Assembly (NCBI RefSeq): GCF_042646165.1
Contig: NZ_JBHRTC010000013.1
From: Microbaculum marinum
GTDB taxonomy: Bacteria; Pseudomonadota; Alphaproteobacteria; Rhizobiales; Tepidamorphaceae
Length of the DNA stretch: 64,000 bases
Direction: 5' to 3' (one strand)
Shown here: one piece after another, positions 52,901-60,535 of the stretch
Layout: each line of letters begins with the position of its first letter
Position numbering within the stretch: the stretch's first letter is position 1
Position numbers and translations under genes: made by a program
Notes under the pieces: generated by a model
What the model was told of the DNA's origin: nothing
Databases searched by the model: none
The model's input: the letters and a program-made list of their open reading frames with translations, nothing else

Positions 52901-53289
52901 ACTCGGTCCGCAAGCTCGAATCCGAATACGTGAAGGTCCACGGCTATGTCGACGACGTGGGCGACGTCTACAACAACTGCCGTGTGTTCGTCGCGCCGTT
53001 GCTGTCGGGGGCCGGCATCAAGGGCAAGGTCCTCTCCGCCTTCGCCCACGGCGTGCCGACGGTGCTGTCGCCGATCGCGGTCGAAGGAACCGGCGCCCGC
53101 TCGGGCCATGACTGCCTGGTCGCCGAATCCCCGGAGGAATGGATCGAGGCCATCGCCCGCCTGTATACGGACAAGGCGCTCTGGCAGAAGATCTCGAAGG
53201 GGGGCCAGTCGCTGATCGACGACAGTTATTCCTTCGACGTCGGCGTGAAGGCGATGCGGCGGGCATTCGAGGCGGTGGACCTGTACTGA
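49957..53289 (+). CDS. Three-part glycosyltransferase (N-domain, GT2, GT4)
   Basis: A 1110-aa protein. Residues 1 to about 475 are a beta-rich N-domain of unknown role, with jelly-roll-like pieces such as GGTVYRFEGYFASHRVRAKI. About 481-735 is a GT2 (GT-A) domain: DVSIVIPARNKANVTYFCFC, nucleotide site FEVILVDDGSSDE, DxD-like FLNNDTEPTAGW and FEDTDLAFKV. About 743-1108 is a GT4-type GT-B domain with IAFLGGYGHPPNVEAVEFFV and FVAPLLSGAGIKGKVLSAFA. It probably adds two sugars in turn, or builds and extends one glycan. GTG 49957 follows AAGGAAG; an ATG at 49990 with GGGGG upstream is nearly as good. Confidence 0.88.
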   Translation: MVHVRKKQGASMRGRNSGELQVIEPQATEIAVDRARRRDVVASIRNDIVAILSTEDGLLILATQPDVHELYRIRSGKARFVPEPPRFIESGELPLNRMAFAGPGSCVFSATAPNSGARFGWNIPDWQLADGNTTYLEIPPNEPPIEYHYTEAHGPEIRIAGGTVYRFEGYFASHRVRAKIAIRICDRNGTILATQSEELDPTRLGGRQLSNYQHVQIRIAAPAEAAYARLSIVYQEPHEPAEGAMGYLFTAGLSLLPDSVDLSFQEVLYQSESEQRFAHKGLYSYLVPLDVPFINQSMKDIEIVCDDLSAETLYVFPDMDLPSSRIEINGKVVTLRTDFGGAVRLRIDNRYYGRGQRDHSSNAFDFTLDDSVCDGDVHLVEVRDATGLFIVARDYCLLPAALTPWNVLQKETLPPLPSYLAPAAVHRYRALQSHLRRFPRKPDDFDIWLYGSLTRLHSVVEAGFEKIRDFAPLRFRQHDRPDVSIVIPARNKANVTYFCFCALLLAHNDATFEVILVDDGSSDETRGFAEFEGITYLRNEVSQGFVRSCNMGAAQARGKYVAFLNNDTEPTAGWLDELLAAFDTIDGVGMAGSRLLYPDGRQQEAGGIVWDSGNPWNYGHLANAHDPRYSYLRQADYLSGAAILLPRTLWETVGGFTDSYAPAYFEDTDLAFKVRSEGYKTLYVPHSVVFHFEGVSNGTDTNTGIKRFQEVNRPKFKRAWAEAYAGNGKEGVNVDLEKDRGIKGRVLFLDYTTPQPNMDAGGYAAVQEMNLVRALGYKVTFLPENMAYFGSDTVRLQRTGVETIYAPFYLSVHEFLEKRGSEFDVIYVTRYEVADRYLEAIRKHAPQAKILFNNADLHFLRELRAVLRSKSREDIGRVVGVRDAEFAVMRKVDLTLSYNEIEHAVITSHILDSGRVLKCPWVETRKTSVPPFSNRSGIAFLGGYGHPPNVEAVEFFVRSIMPALSKEKNKIVFHIYGSRTPDSVRKLESEYVKVHGYVDDVGDVYNNCRVFVAPLLSGAGIKGKVLSAFAHGVPTVLSPIAVEGTGARSGHDCLVAESPEEWIEAIARLYTDKALWQKISKGGQSLIDDSYSFDVGVKAMRRAFEAVDLY

Positions 53290-53398
53290 TCGGCGCACCG
53301 GGTGCCCCGCACCCGGGCTCGTCCTCTGGCCTTGGACGGGTATTTGAACTATCCAGTGCCGTCAGCAGAGAGACAACGCCGTTCCATCCGGGAGGAAG

Positions 53399-55054
53399 AT
53401 GCCAAAGGTCGTATTCGTCGTGGGCGCCCACAGGTCCGGAACCTCGGCGCTGGCCGGCGCTCTCGGATTCTGCGGGTATCAGCACAGTCCGCAGCTGATG
53501 CCGGCCGCAGCCGACAACCCCGTCGGTTTCTGGGAACCGCTTCCCATCGTCCGGCTGAACCAGCGCCTCCTCGAGATTGCCGGGGCGAGCTGGGATCGCA
53601 TACCGCTATGGCTCGACTTTTCGTCGCTGTCCCGCCGCAGGATCGGAGACTGGTGCGCTAACGGCTTCGCCGAGCCCGCCTCGGCGGCGTGGGACGATGC
53701 CTTCGGCGGCGTCGAGGGCGACATCGTCTGCAAGGATCCGCGACTGTCCCTGACGCTGCCTCTCTGGCTGCAGACCGCCGAGGACAAGGGGTACGACCCG
53801 GACGTGCTGATCTCGCACCGGGCCCCCGACAGGATTGCCGCATCCCTGACCAGGCGCAACGGACACGACTTCGCTGCCGCCCTCGACCTCGTCATGGACT
53901 ACTGGTCGAACATTCTGGCGAATGCGCCGAGGTCCGCGCGCGTGGTGCGCTACGAGTCGCTGGTTGCGGCCCCGGAACACGCCCTCGGGCGCGTCGGCTT
54001 TGCGCCGGCTTCGGAGGCCGCCCGGCGGGATCTCCTCGGGTTCGTCCGCAACGACGATACCAATTCAGCCGCCGGCGTCTTTCCCAAGCCGATACTGCCG
54101 CACTCCCTGGCGGTCCTGAACGACGTTCTGGCAAGCGCCGACGGGGCGTGCCTGCTCAGGGAGACGATGCCGTTCCTGACCCCGTTCGAGCGGGGTCGCG
54201 ACGAACACAAGCGCTTCTGCGGTCAGGTCTACCTGCTCCCGCCGAGCGAGCCGGTGAAGTCCTTCACCATCCCCGCCCGGCGCCGCCGCAAGGTCGTCCT
54301 GCACTGCCACATCTTCAAGAATGCGGGATCGTCGGTCGACGTGGTCCTCAAGGAGAATTTCGGCGCCCGCTGGACGGAGAAGGAATTCCAGACCCGGCCG
54401 AGGATGTCGAACGCCGATCTGACGAACGGCTTCCTGCGGACGCACGACCACTACGATGCCGTGTCCACCCATACGGGGGACTGGTGGTTCGGACACGACG
54501 ACCAGGACCTCACCGTCCTGCCGATCCTGTTCCTGCGCCATCCGCTGCTGCGCATCCGGTCGGCCTATTCGTTCGAGAGGAAGCAGCAGGCCGATACGCT
54601 CGGCGCCAGGCTTGCCAAGGAACACGACTTTCCCGGCTACGTGCGGGCCCGGCTCGACCGGCCGAACGACTTCGCCTTCCGCGACTTCCAGGCGCGCCGG
54701 CTGGCGGCGTTCCAGAGCAGGATCACCACGGACCTGTGGTCGACCGCCATGCGCGCCCTGGAAGCTCTGCCGTTCGTCGGACTTGTGGAGGACTTCGAGG
54801 GGTCCGCGAAACGGCTGGAGGCCTATCTCAAGCCGCATTTTCCCGACTTCAGGGCGTACGAGGCCCACAGGAACGTGACGGATCTGTCCAACGCCAGTCC
54901 TCAGGACAAGATCGCCCGGCTGGCCGAGGAACTGGGCGAGGAGCTGTTCGACAAGCTGCTCGCCGCCAATGCCACCGATATCGAGATATACCAGTTGACC
55001 GAGGCGCAATGGGGCACGCGGAGCCCTGTGGCCGGCAAAGCCCTGGCGGAATAG
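53399..55054 (+). CDS. Tandem sulfotransferase-domain protein
   Basis: A 551-aa protein with two PAPS-type P-loop sulfotransferase domains. The first begins VVFVVGAHRSGTSALAGALG (5'-PSB loop, residues 5-18) and includes ISHRAPDRIAASL. The second begins near residue 298 with VVLHCHIFKNAGSSVDVVL, the sulfotransferase-family-2 HIPKTAGTS-like loop, and continues with PILFLRHPLLRIRSAYSF as its 3'-PB loop. Two different lineages in one chain suggest two sulfation steps on one polymer, or one active and one regulatory domain. It begins 110 bp after the large glycosyltransferase and is 5 bp from the next gene. Confidence 0.85.
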   Translation: MPKVVFVVGAHRSGTSALAGALGFCGYQHSPQLMPAAADNPVGFWEPLPIVRLNQRLLEIAGASWDRIPLWLDFSSLSRRRIGDWCANGFAEPASAAWDDAFGGVEGDIVCKDPRLSLTLPLWLQTAEDKGYDPDVLISHRAPDRIAASLTRRNGHDFAAALDLVMDYWSNILANAPRSARVVRYESLVAAPEHALGRVGFAPASEAARRDLLGFVRNDDTNSAAGVFPKPILPHSLAVLNDVLASADGACLLRETMPFLTPFERGRDEHKRFCGQVYLLPPSEPVKSFTIPARRRRKVVLHCHIFKNAGSSVDVVLKENFGARWTEKEFQTRPRMSNADLTNGFLRTHDHYDAVSTHTGDWWFGHDDQDLTVLPILFLRHPLLRIRSAYSFERKQQADTLGARLAKEHDFPGYVRARLDRPNDFAFRDFQARRLAAFQSRITTDLWSTAMRALEALPFVGLVEDFEGSAKRLEAYLKPHFPDFRAYEAHRNVTDLSNASPQDKIARLAEELGEELFDKLLAANATDIEIYQLTEAQWGTRSPVAGKALAE

Positions 55055-55058
55055 CCCC

Positions 55059-55820
55059 ATGAGCATCGAACACGTCGCCCCCTATCTCGACGGAGGGATC
55101 AAGAAGGTCCAGGGGTGGTGCATCCCGCAGCTCTGGAACGTCATCCAGCCGCTGCACGAATACCAGGAGAACGCCGGAATCACCGGCCCGATCGCCGAGA
55201 TCGGCGTGTTCCACGGCAAGTTCTTCATCGGCCTCGCGCTGACCAAGAAGGGACAGGGAAAGCACACCGCCTTCGACGTGTTCGACCTTCAGCACTTCAA
55301 TCTGGACGGCGCCGGCAAGGGCAATCTCGAGGCGTTCACGGCCAATCTCCGGCAGTTCGACCTGCCGGAGGACGAAACCGAGATCCGACGCGTCGACAGC
55401 ATGGCGCTGACCAGACGCGACATCGCCGAGATCCGCGCGCAACGCGGCGCGTTCTCCATGTTCAGCGTCGACGGCTGTCACATGGTCGAGCACACCATCA
55501 ACGACTTCCGCATCGCCATGGAGCTGACGCAGCCCGGCGGCATCATCTACGTCGACGACTACCTCAATCCGGACTGGCCCGGCGTTCAGGAAGGGCTGGC
55601 ACGCCTCTACCTGAACGATGCGCCGAGATTCGTTCCGATCGCATATACCTGCAACAAGCTTTTCACCTGCCACATCAGCTATGCCAGGGACATGTTCGAT
55701 CACCTGCGCGAGACCGTGAGAGCGAGCTTTCCGAACTGCCAGGTGAAGGTGGTCAAGCGGTTCGGCTACGACTGCCTGAACGTCAAGCCCGACTACACCG
55801 GCCCCAGCGTCCGCCTGTGA
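55059..55820 (+). CDS. Class I SAM-dependent methyltransferase (Methyltransf_24/CmcI-like)
   Basis: A 253-aa protein. TGPIAEIGVFHGKFFIGLAL is the glycine-poor motif I seen in the CmcI/Methyltransf_24 group, followed by TAFDVFDLQHFNLDG and the SMFSVDGCHMVEHTINDFRI region, then GGIIYVDDYLNPDWPGVQEG. The Asp residues DGCH and VDDY are the metal/catalytic site of this class of sugar or glycan O-methyltransferases. Only 4 bp from the preceding stop. Likely methylates a hydroxyl on the exopolysaccharide. Confidence 0.82.
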   Translation: MSIEHVAPYLDGGIKKVQGWCIPQLWNVIQPLHEYQENAGITGPIAEIGVFHGKFFIGLALTKKGQGKHTAFDVFDLQHFNLDGAGKGNLEAFTANLRQFDLPEDETEIRRVDSMALTRRDIAEIRAQRGAFSMFSVDGCHMVEHTINDFRIAMELTQPGGIIYVDDYLNPDWPGVQEGLARLYLNDAPRFVPIAYTCNKLFTCHISYARDMFDHLRETVRASFPNCQVKVVKRFGYDCLNVKPDYTGPSVRL

Positions 55821-55952
55821 GCGCGGTTTCGCCGGCAGGCCGTATCGCCGGCCGGGCGCCACGCCGGTCAGGCGCCGTTCCGACCGGACGCCGTCCCGGT
55901 CGCGCCGGGAACCTGCCCTGGACGACATGAACGGCCGGATTCGATCAACCGC

Positions 55953-56759
55953 TCACGACTTGAAGATCGACAGGCCGTTCTCGTAAAACCGCGTCAGAAG
56001 ATCCTGGACGCGCGGATCTTCCTGCAGCGACTTGTTCAGGAACAAGGCATTGTACTGGAACCATTTCTGGCAGTCTCTCGCAGCCAGTTCGAGACCGATG
56101 GTGGCCAGGGTGTCGATTACGCTTTGCGACAGCGCCTGCTCCTTCCAGACGGGAGCGATTTCGATTTCTGCATAAACGATCGCCGCGTCCTTCAGGGCGT
56201 TCCTTGCTCCGGCCAGAACCTGGTCCAGTGCGCCTTCCACATCGATCCAGAAGCATCCCCCCTTCAGGTCCTTGCCGGCCAGAAACTGGTCCAGCGTCAC
56301 GGCGGAGACCATCACCTCGGTCGTTTCGCTGTCGCGCAGTCCGACCTGCAGCAGCGATCCCATGCGGCCGATCTTCGGCATCTCCTTTCCGGCGATGACC
56401 GTCGGTATGTACATCTTCATGGGACCGTTCGAGGAGGACGCGGCGAGGTTGTGGTAGGAGACGTCCGCGGCGTTCAGGTCTTCGAAAAAGTGGGCGTACA
56501 CGCGAGGATTTGCCTCCAGCGCGATCACCGGCCGGTCGGGGTACTTGGCCTTCATCTGCTTGGAGAAGCTACCCTCGAAGGCGCCGACTTCGACGAAGAT
56601 GCCCGGATCGGCAATATCGATGATCTCGTACAGGGTCTCCTCGAGAATCTTCGTGATCGGCTCCCGCTCTTTCAGCGGCTTGTCGCGCGTGGCCGGATCG
56701 TCAAAGATCCGGTTCAGTTCGGCGACACCTTCCTGGATGTCCTTCGACCCGGCGTGCAT
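55953..56759 (-). CDS. FkbM-type methyltransferase
   Basis: A 268-aa protein. GIFVEVGAFEGSFSKQMKAK (motif I), DRPVIALEANPRVYAHFFED (motif II) and VSAVTLDQFLAGKDLKGGCF (FkbM core, V-TLD-F) are evident, followed by WIDVEGALDQVLAGA. FkbM enzymes methylate sugar hydroxyls in polyketides and polysaccharides. It points the other way from its neighbours. ATG ending at 56759 has AGAGG at good spacing; starts upstream at 56804 (ATG) and 56816 (TTG) are possible. Confidence 0.85.
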   Translation of the reverse strand: MHAGSKDIQEGVAELNRIFDDPATRDKPLKEREPITKILEETLYEIIDIADPGIFVEVGAFEGSFSKQMKAKYPDRPVIALEANPRVYAHFFEDLNAADVSYHNLAASSSNGPMKMYIPTVIAGKEMPKIGRMGSLLQVGLRDSETTEVMVSAVTLDQFLAGKDLKGGCFWIDVEGALDQVLAGARNALKDAAIVYAEIEIAPVWKEQALSQSVIDTLATIGLELAARDCQKWFQYNALFLNKSLQEDPRVQDLLTRFYENGLSIFKS

Positions 56760-57335
56760 CTCTGATTGCCTCTCTGTGGTTTCTGGATTCGGCGAATGTT
56801 GCATTTGGCTGTGCAAGTCAGGGTGTCGTCTTCCAGAGGGATTTTGTCTTTTTGCGTCAGACTTCCGAGATACTGCATCTCGAGATGTGAATTGATTGCG
56901 TCATGCGCTCGCGCAGACTCATAGGTGAGGGCACGGGCGCTGACAATTCGGTTCCCCGAAAACGGCCCGAAGCCGACCCCGGCGCACGTGCCCCGGTTGC
57001 CTCATCGAGCGCCTCTGGCAGGTACATCCGCACCGCGACATCGTCGATCCGGAGTGATCCCGGCGAGGCGTCGCCGAGCCCGCGCATGGGCTCGGCAAGA
57101 GTGCCGGTGGAACGGTCGAGGCCGTGCCATGGCGCGCCCGGTCAGACTCCCATTTCCGGGGGAACTATGCTCATATCACGGGCGGCGGTCGAGTGTGATA
57201 TGGAGAATGTGAACCGCCCGCGCGTATTCAGCGCCATTCCCCCCTTTGGTTGCCCTGGCTCCAAGGCACTGACATTGCCGGAATCCCCTGTTTCGACATA
57301 ATTGTCGCCGACCTGCAGCTAGGATATCGCAAGGC
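56760..57335. other. Intergenic region between divergent genes
   Basis: About 575 bp with no supportable gene. Contains a perfect 8-base dyad at 57172-57202 and moderately AT-rich patches near each end that could be promoters. GTAGGATATCGCAAGGC at the right edge includes the ribosome-site region of the sulfotransferase gene. Confidence 0.45.
57172..57202. promoter_or_regulatory. Dyad operator-like site CATATCAC...GTGATATG
   Basis: CATATCAC (57172-57179) and GTGATATG (57195-57202) are perfect inverted arms with a 15-nt spacer, so 23 bp centre to centre, about two helical turns. Lies between the fkbM and sulfotransferase genes, about 135 bp before the latter's ATG. Confidence 0.45.
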
Positions 57336-58259
57336 ATGAAAGACAATACGGTTCAAGTTCTTAAATCCAGGCTCCGGCGGGCGCTGGTGGCCAACGATCT
57401 GGCCGCTGCCGACGCGGTGATGGACGAATTGTCGGGCGTCATGACGTGGGCCCATGTGACGAGCGTGCACGACATCCCCCTGGTCGCGGCGCCGCCTTCG
57501 CTGGATGCGCAGCCTCCCGCCGGATTCGTGTTCGTGAGCGGCGCTCCGCGGTCCGGCACGACGGCGCTTGGCCGGCTCCTCAACAGTCACCCCGACATAG
57601 GAATGTTCACCGAGTTCTATTCGGAGCGCTTCGGATACAGCCCGGAGATGTTTTCGCCGGCATACATCGCGGAACTGTACGCCCGCGGTCTGCTCCCCAC
57701 CCTGAACAAGCACAAGAACGAATCCGTACTTGCCGAAATGGGTGGTTTCCGGATCGTCGGCGACAAGCGCCCGAACTTCATGTACTCGGCGCAGCTTACG
57801 CTGAAGCGATTTGCCGGCCACCGGGTGTCCATCGTCCACATCGTTCGGGACCCCTATGCCGTGGCGCATTCCTATTTGCAGCGCGCGCGCGACAATACCT
57901 GGTCCGAAAGCCGGGACCACAAGGTCGCGGCCGATGAGATAAACAAGAACACCTTACTGGCCCTCGCGCTGCTGGAGTCCGAAAGGGATCCGCAGCATCA
58001 GGTGCTGATCGTGGACTACGACGAGCTGTGGCAGAGCAGGGAGACCATCGTCGGACTGTTCTCCGCATTGGGACTGTCGGGCGAGGAGTTGGATGTCGAA
58101 GGCCTCGACAATGTCCTGAAGAACGCGCTCGCGGTGGCTCGCAAGCCGCGTGAGTTTTCGTCTGCAGAAACGGAATACCTGGAGCAGAATCTGGATCTCG
58201 CCGGACTGGAGCGACTCATGGAGCGAAAGCTCGAGTTGCTGCACGGGGCGCCTGGATGA
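57336..58259 (+). CDS. Sulfotransferase
   Basis: A 307-aa protein. FVFVSGAPRSGTTALGRLLN (residues 64-83) is the 5'-phosphosulfate-binding P-loop of PAPS-dependent sulfotransferases, with GTT after PRS. VSIVHIVRDPYAVAHSYLQR near residue 168 is the 3'-phosphate-binding motif (R-D-P-x-A-x-x-S-x). Probably sulfates a glycan, alongside the tandem enzyme at 53399. Its stop overlaps the next start by 4 bp (ATGA), giving tight coupling. Confidence 0.87.
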   Translation: MKDNTVQVLKSRLRRALVANDLAAADAVMDELSGVMTWAHVTSVHDIPLVAAPPSLDAQPPAGFVFVSGAPRSGTTALGRLLNSHPDIGMFTEFYSERFGYSPEMFSPAYIAELYARGLLPTLNKHKNESVLAEMGGFRIVGDKRPNFMYSAQLTLKRFAGHRVSIVHIVRDPYAVAHSYLQRARDNTWSESRDHKVAADEINKNTLLALALLESERDPQHQVLIVDYDELWQSRETIVGLFSALGLSGEELDVEGLDNVLKNALAVARKPREFSSAETEYLEQNLDLAGLERLMERKLELLHGAPG

Positions 58260-59647
58260 TACTCGCTGCCCAGGATCACACGGACGAAACGATTGTCGAG
58301 CGCCTGACGTCGCAGACGGTGCGGCTCAATGAATACCTCGGACGCCGGCAGGTGCGCAGGTACCAGCGGGACATCTGGGAAAAGGGCCGTTTCGAACTCA
58401 TCCTGGACGGGGCGGACGCCGTTCGCCTGACCTTCGTCCGCTCGATTCTGGTGGCGCGCAACGAGCTCTGGTACGGCGCCATCGCTGCCGAGACGGGCGA
58501 GGAGTGGTGGCTTCTTACCGGCGCGATCGCGGAAGCCTATCCGATCCTGGCCGTCGTGCGGTTCAGCGAGGCGGGCAACGCCGGTGAACTGACGCGATTG
58601 ACGGACTTCAAGTCCGCGTCGCCCGAGGTGCTGAAGGCGAAGCTCCAGCGATTCATCGCATGCCGGCATGGCTCGGAGATCGACTGGTCGGCCGCTCTCA
58701 GCCCGGAACTCGCAATCGGCCATGTCAATTTCGCGCACCTGGCCTGGAACGAGATCCCGGCGCTCGAATACCTGCTGACGGAGGCCGACAGGGCTGCGGC
58801 CTGCTCCTCGGTTCGGGTCGAACACCAGCCGCTCGGACAATTGCAGGAACTTTTCCCGGAACTTGCGGACTTTTCCGTCGAGCCGGTCGATGAAGGGCAA
58901 AATCTGAACCGGCCCGACCGCTTCATGTTCCGGGTCGCGGGCTCGCTTTTCACCGATTCCGCCAAGCAGAGAATTCGACGCCGCGTTGAAGGCGGAAGGC
59001 CCTCCCCGAAAATAGGGGCCTTTCTCGCCGAGGTCCGCCGCCGTCAGGCATTCGTGGTCTGGATAACGGTGCGGACGAAGAACAGAACCGCGCTGAATCA
59101 GGCGGACTTCATCAGAAAGCTCGTCATGGCCCTGCTGCAGCGGCCGGGCGAGACCCTCATCGTCCTGCACGGGTTCTCGCCCCCGCTGGATTACGGTTCG
59201 GCACACGCCCGACAAAAAAATTGGTCGCTTCGCGTCAAAGAGTCTATGCTGCGCATGCGAGATTATATTGAGGATGTGGTCAGCGAACTGAGTCCGGAGG
59301 TCCGTAATAATATTTTCATTGCCGGCGAGTATGACATAGTAGAGACCATACATCTGGCAAAGTGCGCAAGTTATTATGTCGCGCAGCCAGGAACGGCGCA
59401 GCACATTGTCGGTTGGTTTTGGGAAACTCCTGGGGTCATTCTCGCCCCTGCTCAGGCCGACAGAATTCGAGACTGGTATTTGCACGTTAATGAATCCGGC
59501 AGAGCGGCGGATATTGTAGATGGAAACCATTTTGAACTCATCGAGAGCGAGTCGGGGAAATACGATCGAAATTCTCTTTATCGCATCTGCGATACTGATG
59601 CGCTGAGTGCCGGCATCAAAGAACTCACCATGCAGGTGAGGGTATAG
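58256..59647 (+). CDS. 463-aa protein of unknown function, possibly a glycan-linked enzyme
   Basis: No domain is recognised. The C-terminal third (FIAGEYDIVETIHLAKCASY, YVAQPGTAQHIVGWFWETPG) is reminiscent of the acceptor/donor side of GT-B glycosyltransferases, but it lacks a clear nucleotide motif. TLIVLHGFSPPLDYG may be a loop near an active site. Codon use changes sharply near 59210; the last 430 bp (from KNWSLRVK onwards) are AT-rich with A/T-ending codons, unlike the first 950 bp. This suggests a chimera or a gene acquired in part. ATGA overlap with the upstream sulfotransferase suggests a shared product pathway. Confidence 0.6.
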   Translation: MILAAQDHTDETIVERLTSQTVRLNEYLGRRQVRRYQRDIWEKGRFELILDGADAVRLTFVRSILVARNELWYGAIAAETGEEWWLLTGAIAEAYPILAVVRFSEAGNAGELTRLTDFKSASPEVLKAKLQRFIACRHGSEIDWSAALSPELAIGHVNFAHLAWNEIPALEYLLTEADRAAACSSVRVEHQPLGQLQELFPELADFSVEPVDEGQNLNRPDRFMFRVAGSLFTDSAKQRIRRRVEGGRPSPKIGAFLAEVRRRQAFVVWITVRTKNRTALNQADFIRKLVMALLQRPGETLIVLHGFSPPLDYGSAHARQKNWSLRVKESMLRMRDYIEDVVSELSPEVRNNIFIAGEYDIVETIHLAKCASYYVAQPGTAQHIVGWFWETPGVILAPAQADRIRDWYLHVNESGRAADIVDGNHFELIESESGKYDRNSLYRICDTDALSAGIKELTMQVRV

Positions 59648-59686
59648 CTGGGAAATTGTCCGTCGAGAGCTATCGGGGAACCGGTG

Positions 59687-60376
59687 ATGAGCTTGAGTGA
59701 CCTGTCTGAGAACAAGCCGAGCGGGCGCGAGGACGCGCCCATAAACATGTTCCAGTTCTGGGATCACAACCCACCCGCAGAAGTCGTCAGTCTGATGAGC
59801 ACGTGGCAAGCAGAGCCGGGCGTGAACTACCGCCTGTTCAACAACGAAACTGCCGAAGACTACATTCGCGAGCGCATTGGACTGGATGCATGCATGGCGT
59901 ACCGCGCCTGCAATGTCGGGGCCATGAAGGCCGATTTCTTCCGCTACTGCGCGCTCTACGAAGAGGGCGGTGTGTATATAGACGCCGACACACAGAACCT
60001 CGGCGGACTCTCGACGCTCTATGACCCGACGTCAAAAGGGCTTTTTTTCGTAAGAAACTCGAAGTTGGCAAATGATTTCATGATCATATGCCGGCCGCAC
60101 GAGTATCTGATGCAGTATGCAATCGACAAGGCGATCCAGAATATCAATCAGAAACTGTCGAATAATGTTTGGGAAGTTACCGGCCCGGGCATTCTGACTG
60201 CGCTTTACCGTTCGGAAGACCCGGAAAAAGTTCGCCTGTTCGAGGATTATGTCATCCTCCCGGTCACCGAAATTCGCAAGGTCGTGGGCTTCAAGTGGGA
60301 CCTGCCGTACAAGCAGGATGCCAGTCACTGGGTTGCCTACCAGACGGAGCAGCGCAGCATTTTCAAGACGGACTAG
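59687..60376 (+). CDS. OCH1-like (DXD-containing) glycosyltransferase
   Basis: A 229-aa GT32-type enzyme. INMFQFWDHNPPAEVVSLMS is the typical opening, RLFNNETAEDYIRERIG follows, and CNVGAMKADFFRYCALYEEG leads to GVYIDADTQNLGG with the DXD metal site (D99-x-D101). Such enzymes transfer hexoses such as mannose or galactose to a polymer. The remainder is moderately AT-rich like the gene before it. ATG 59687 has GGGGA upstream; it is preceded by an in-frame GTG. Confidence 0.85.
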   Translation: MSLSDLSENKPSGREDAPINMFQFWDHNPPAEVVSLMSTWQAEPGVNYRLFNNETAEDYIRERIGLDACMAYRACNVGAMKADFFRYCALYEEGGVYIDADTQNLGGLSTLYDPTSKGLFFVRNSKLANDFMIICRPHEYLMQYAIDKAIQNINQKLSNNVWEVTGPGILTALYRSEDPEKVRLFEDYVILPVTEIRKVVGFKWDLPYKQDASHWVAYQTEQRSIFKTD

Positions 60377-60535
60377 GCAGGAGGACGCAGGGGCAGGGCG
60401 AAGGGGAGGGGGTCCCGGGACGGGGCTGTCTGCCCTGAAGTTCGGATGAGAGCCGGATCAGAGGGCGGTTGGTGTGATGATTGATCTGCGTACTGGCTTG
60501 GTCGCTCGGAGTTCAGCCTGGAGGTGCGTTCGCCC

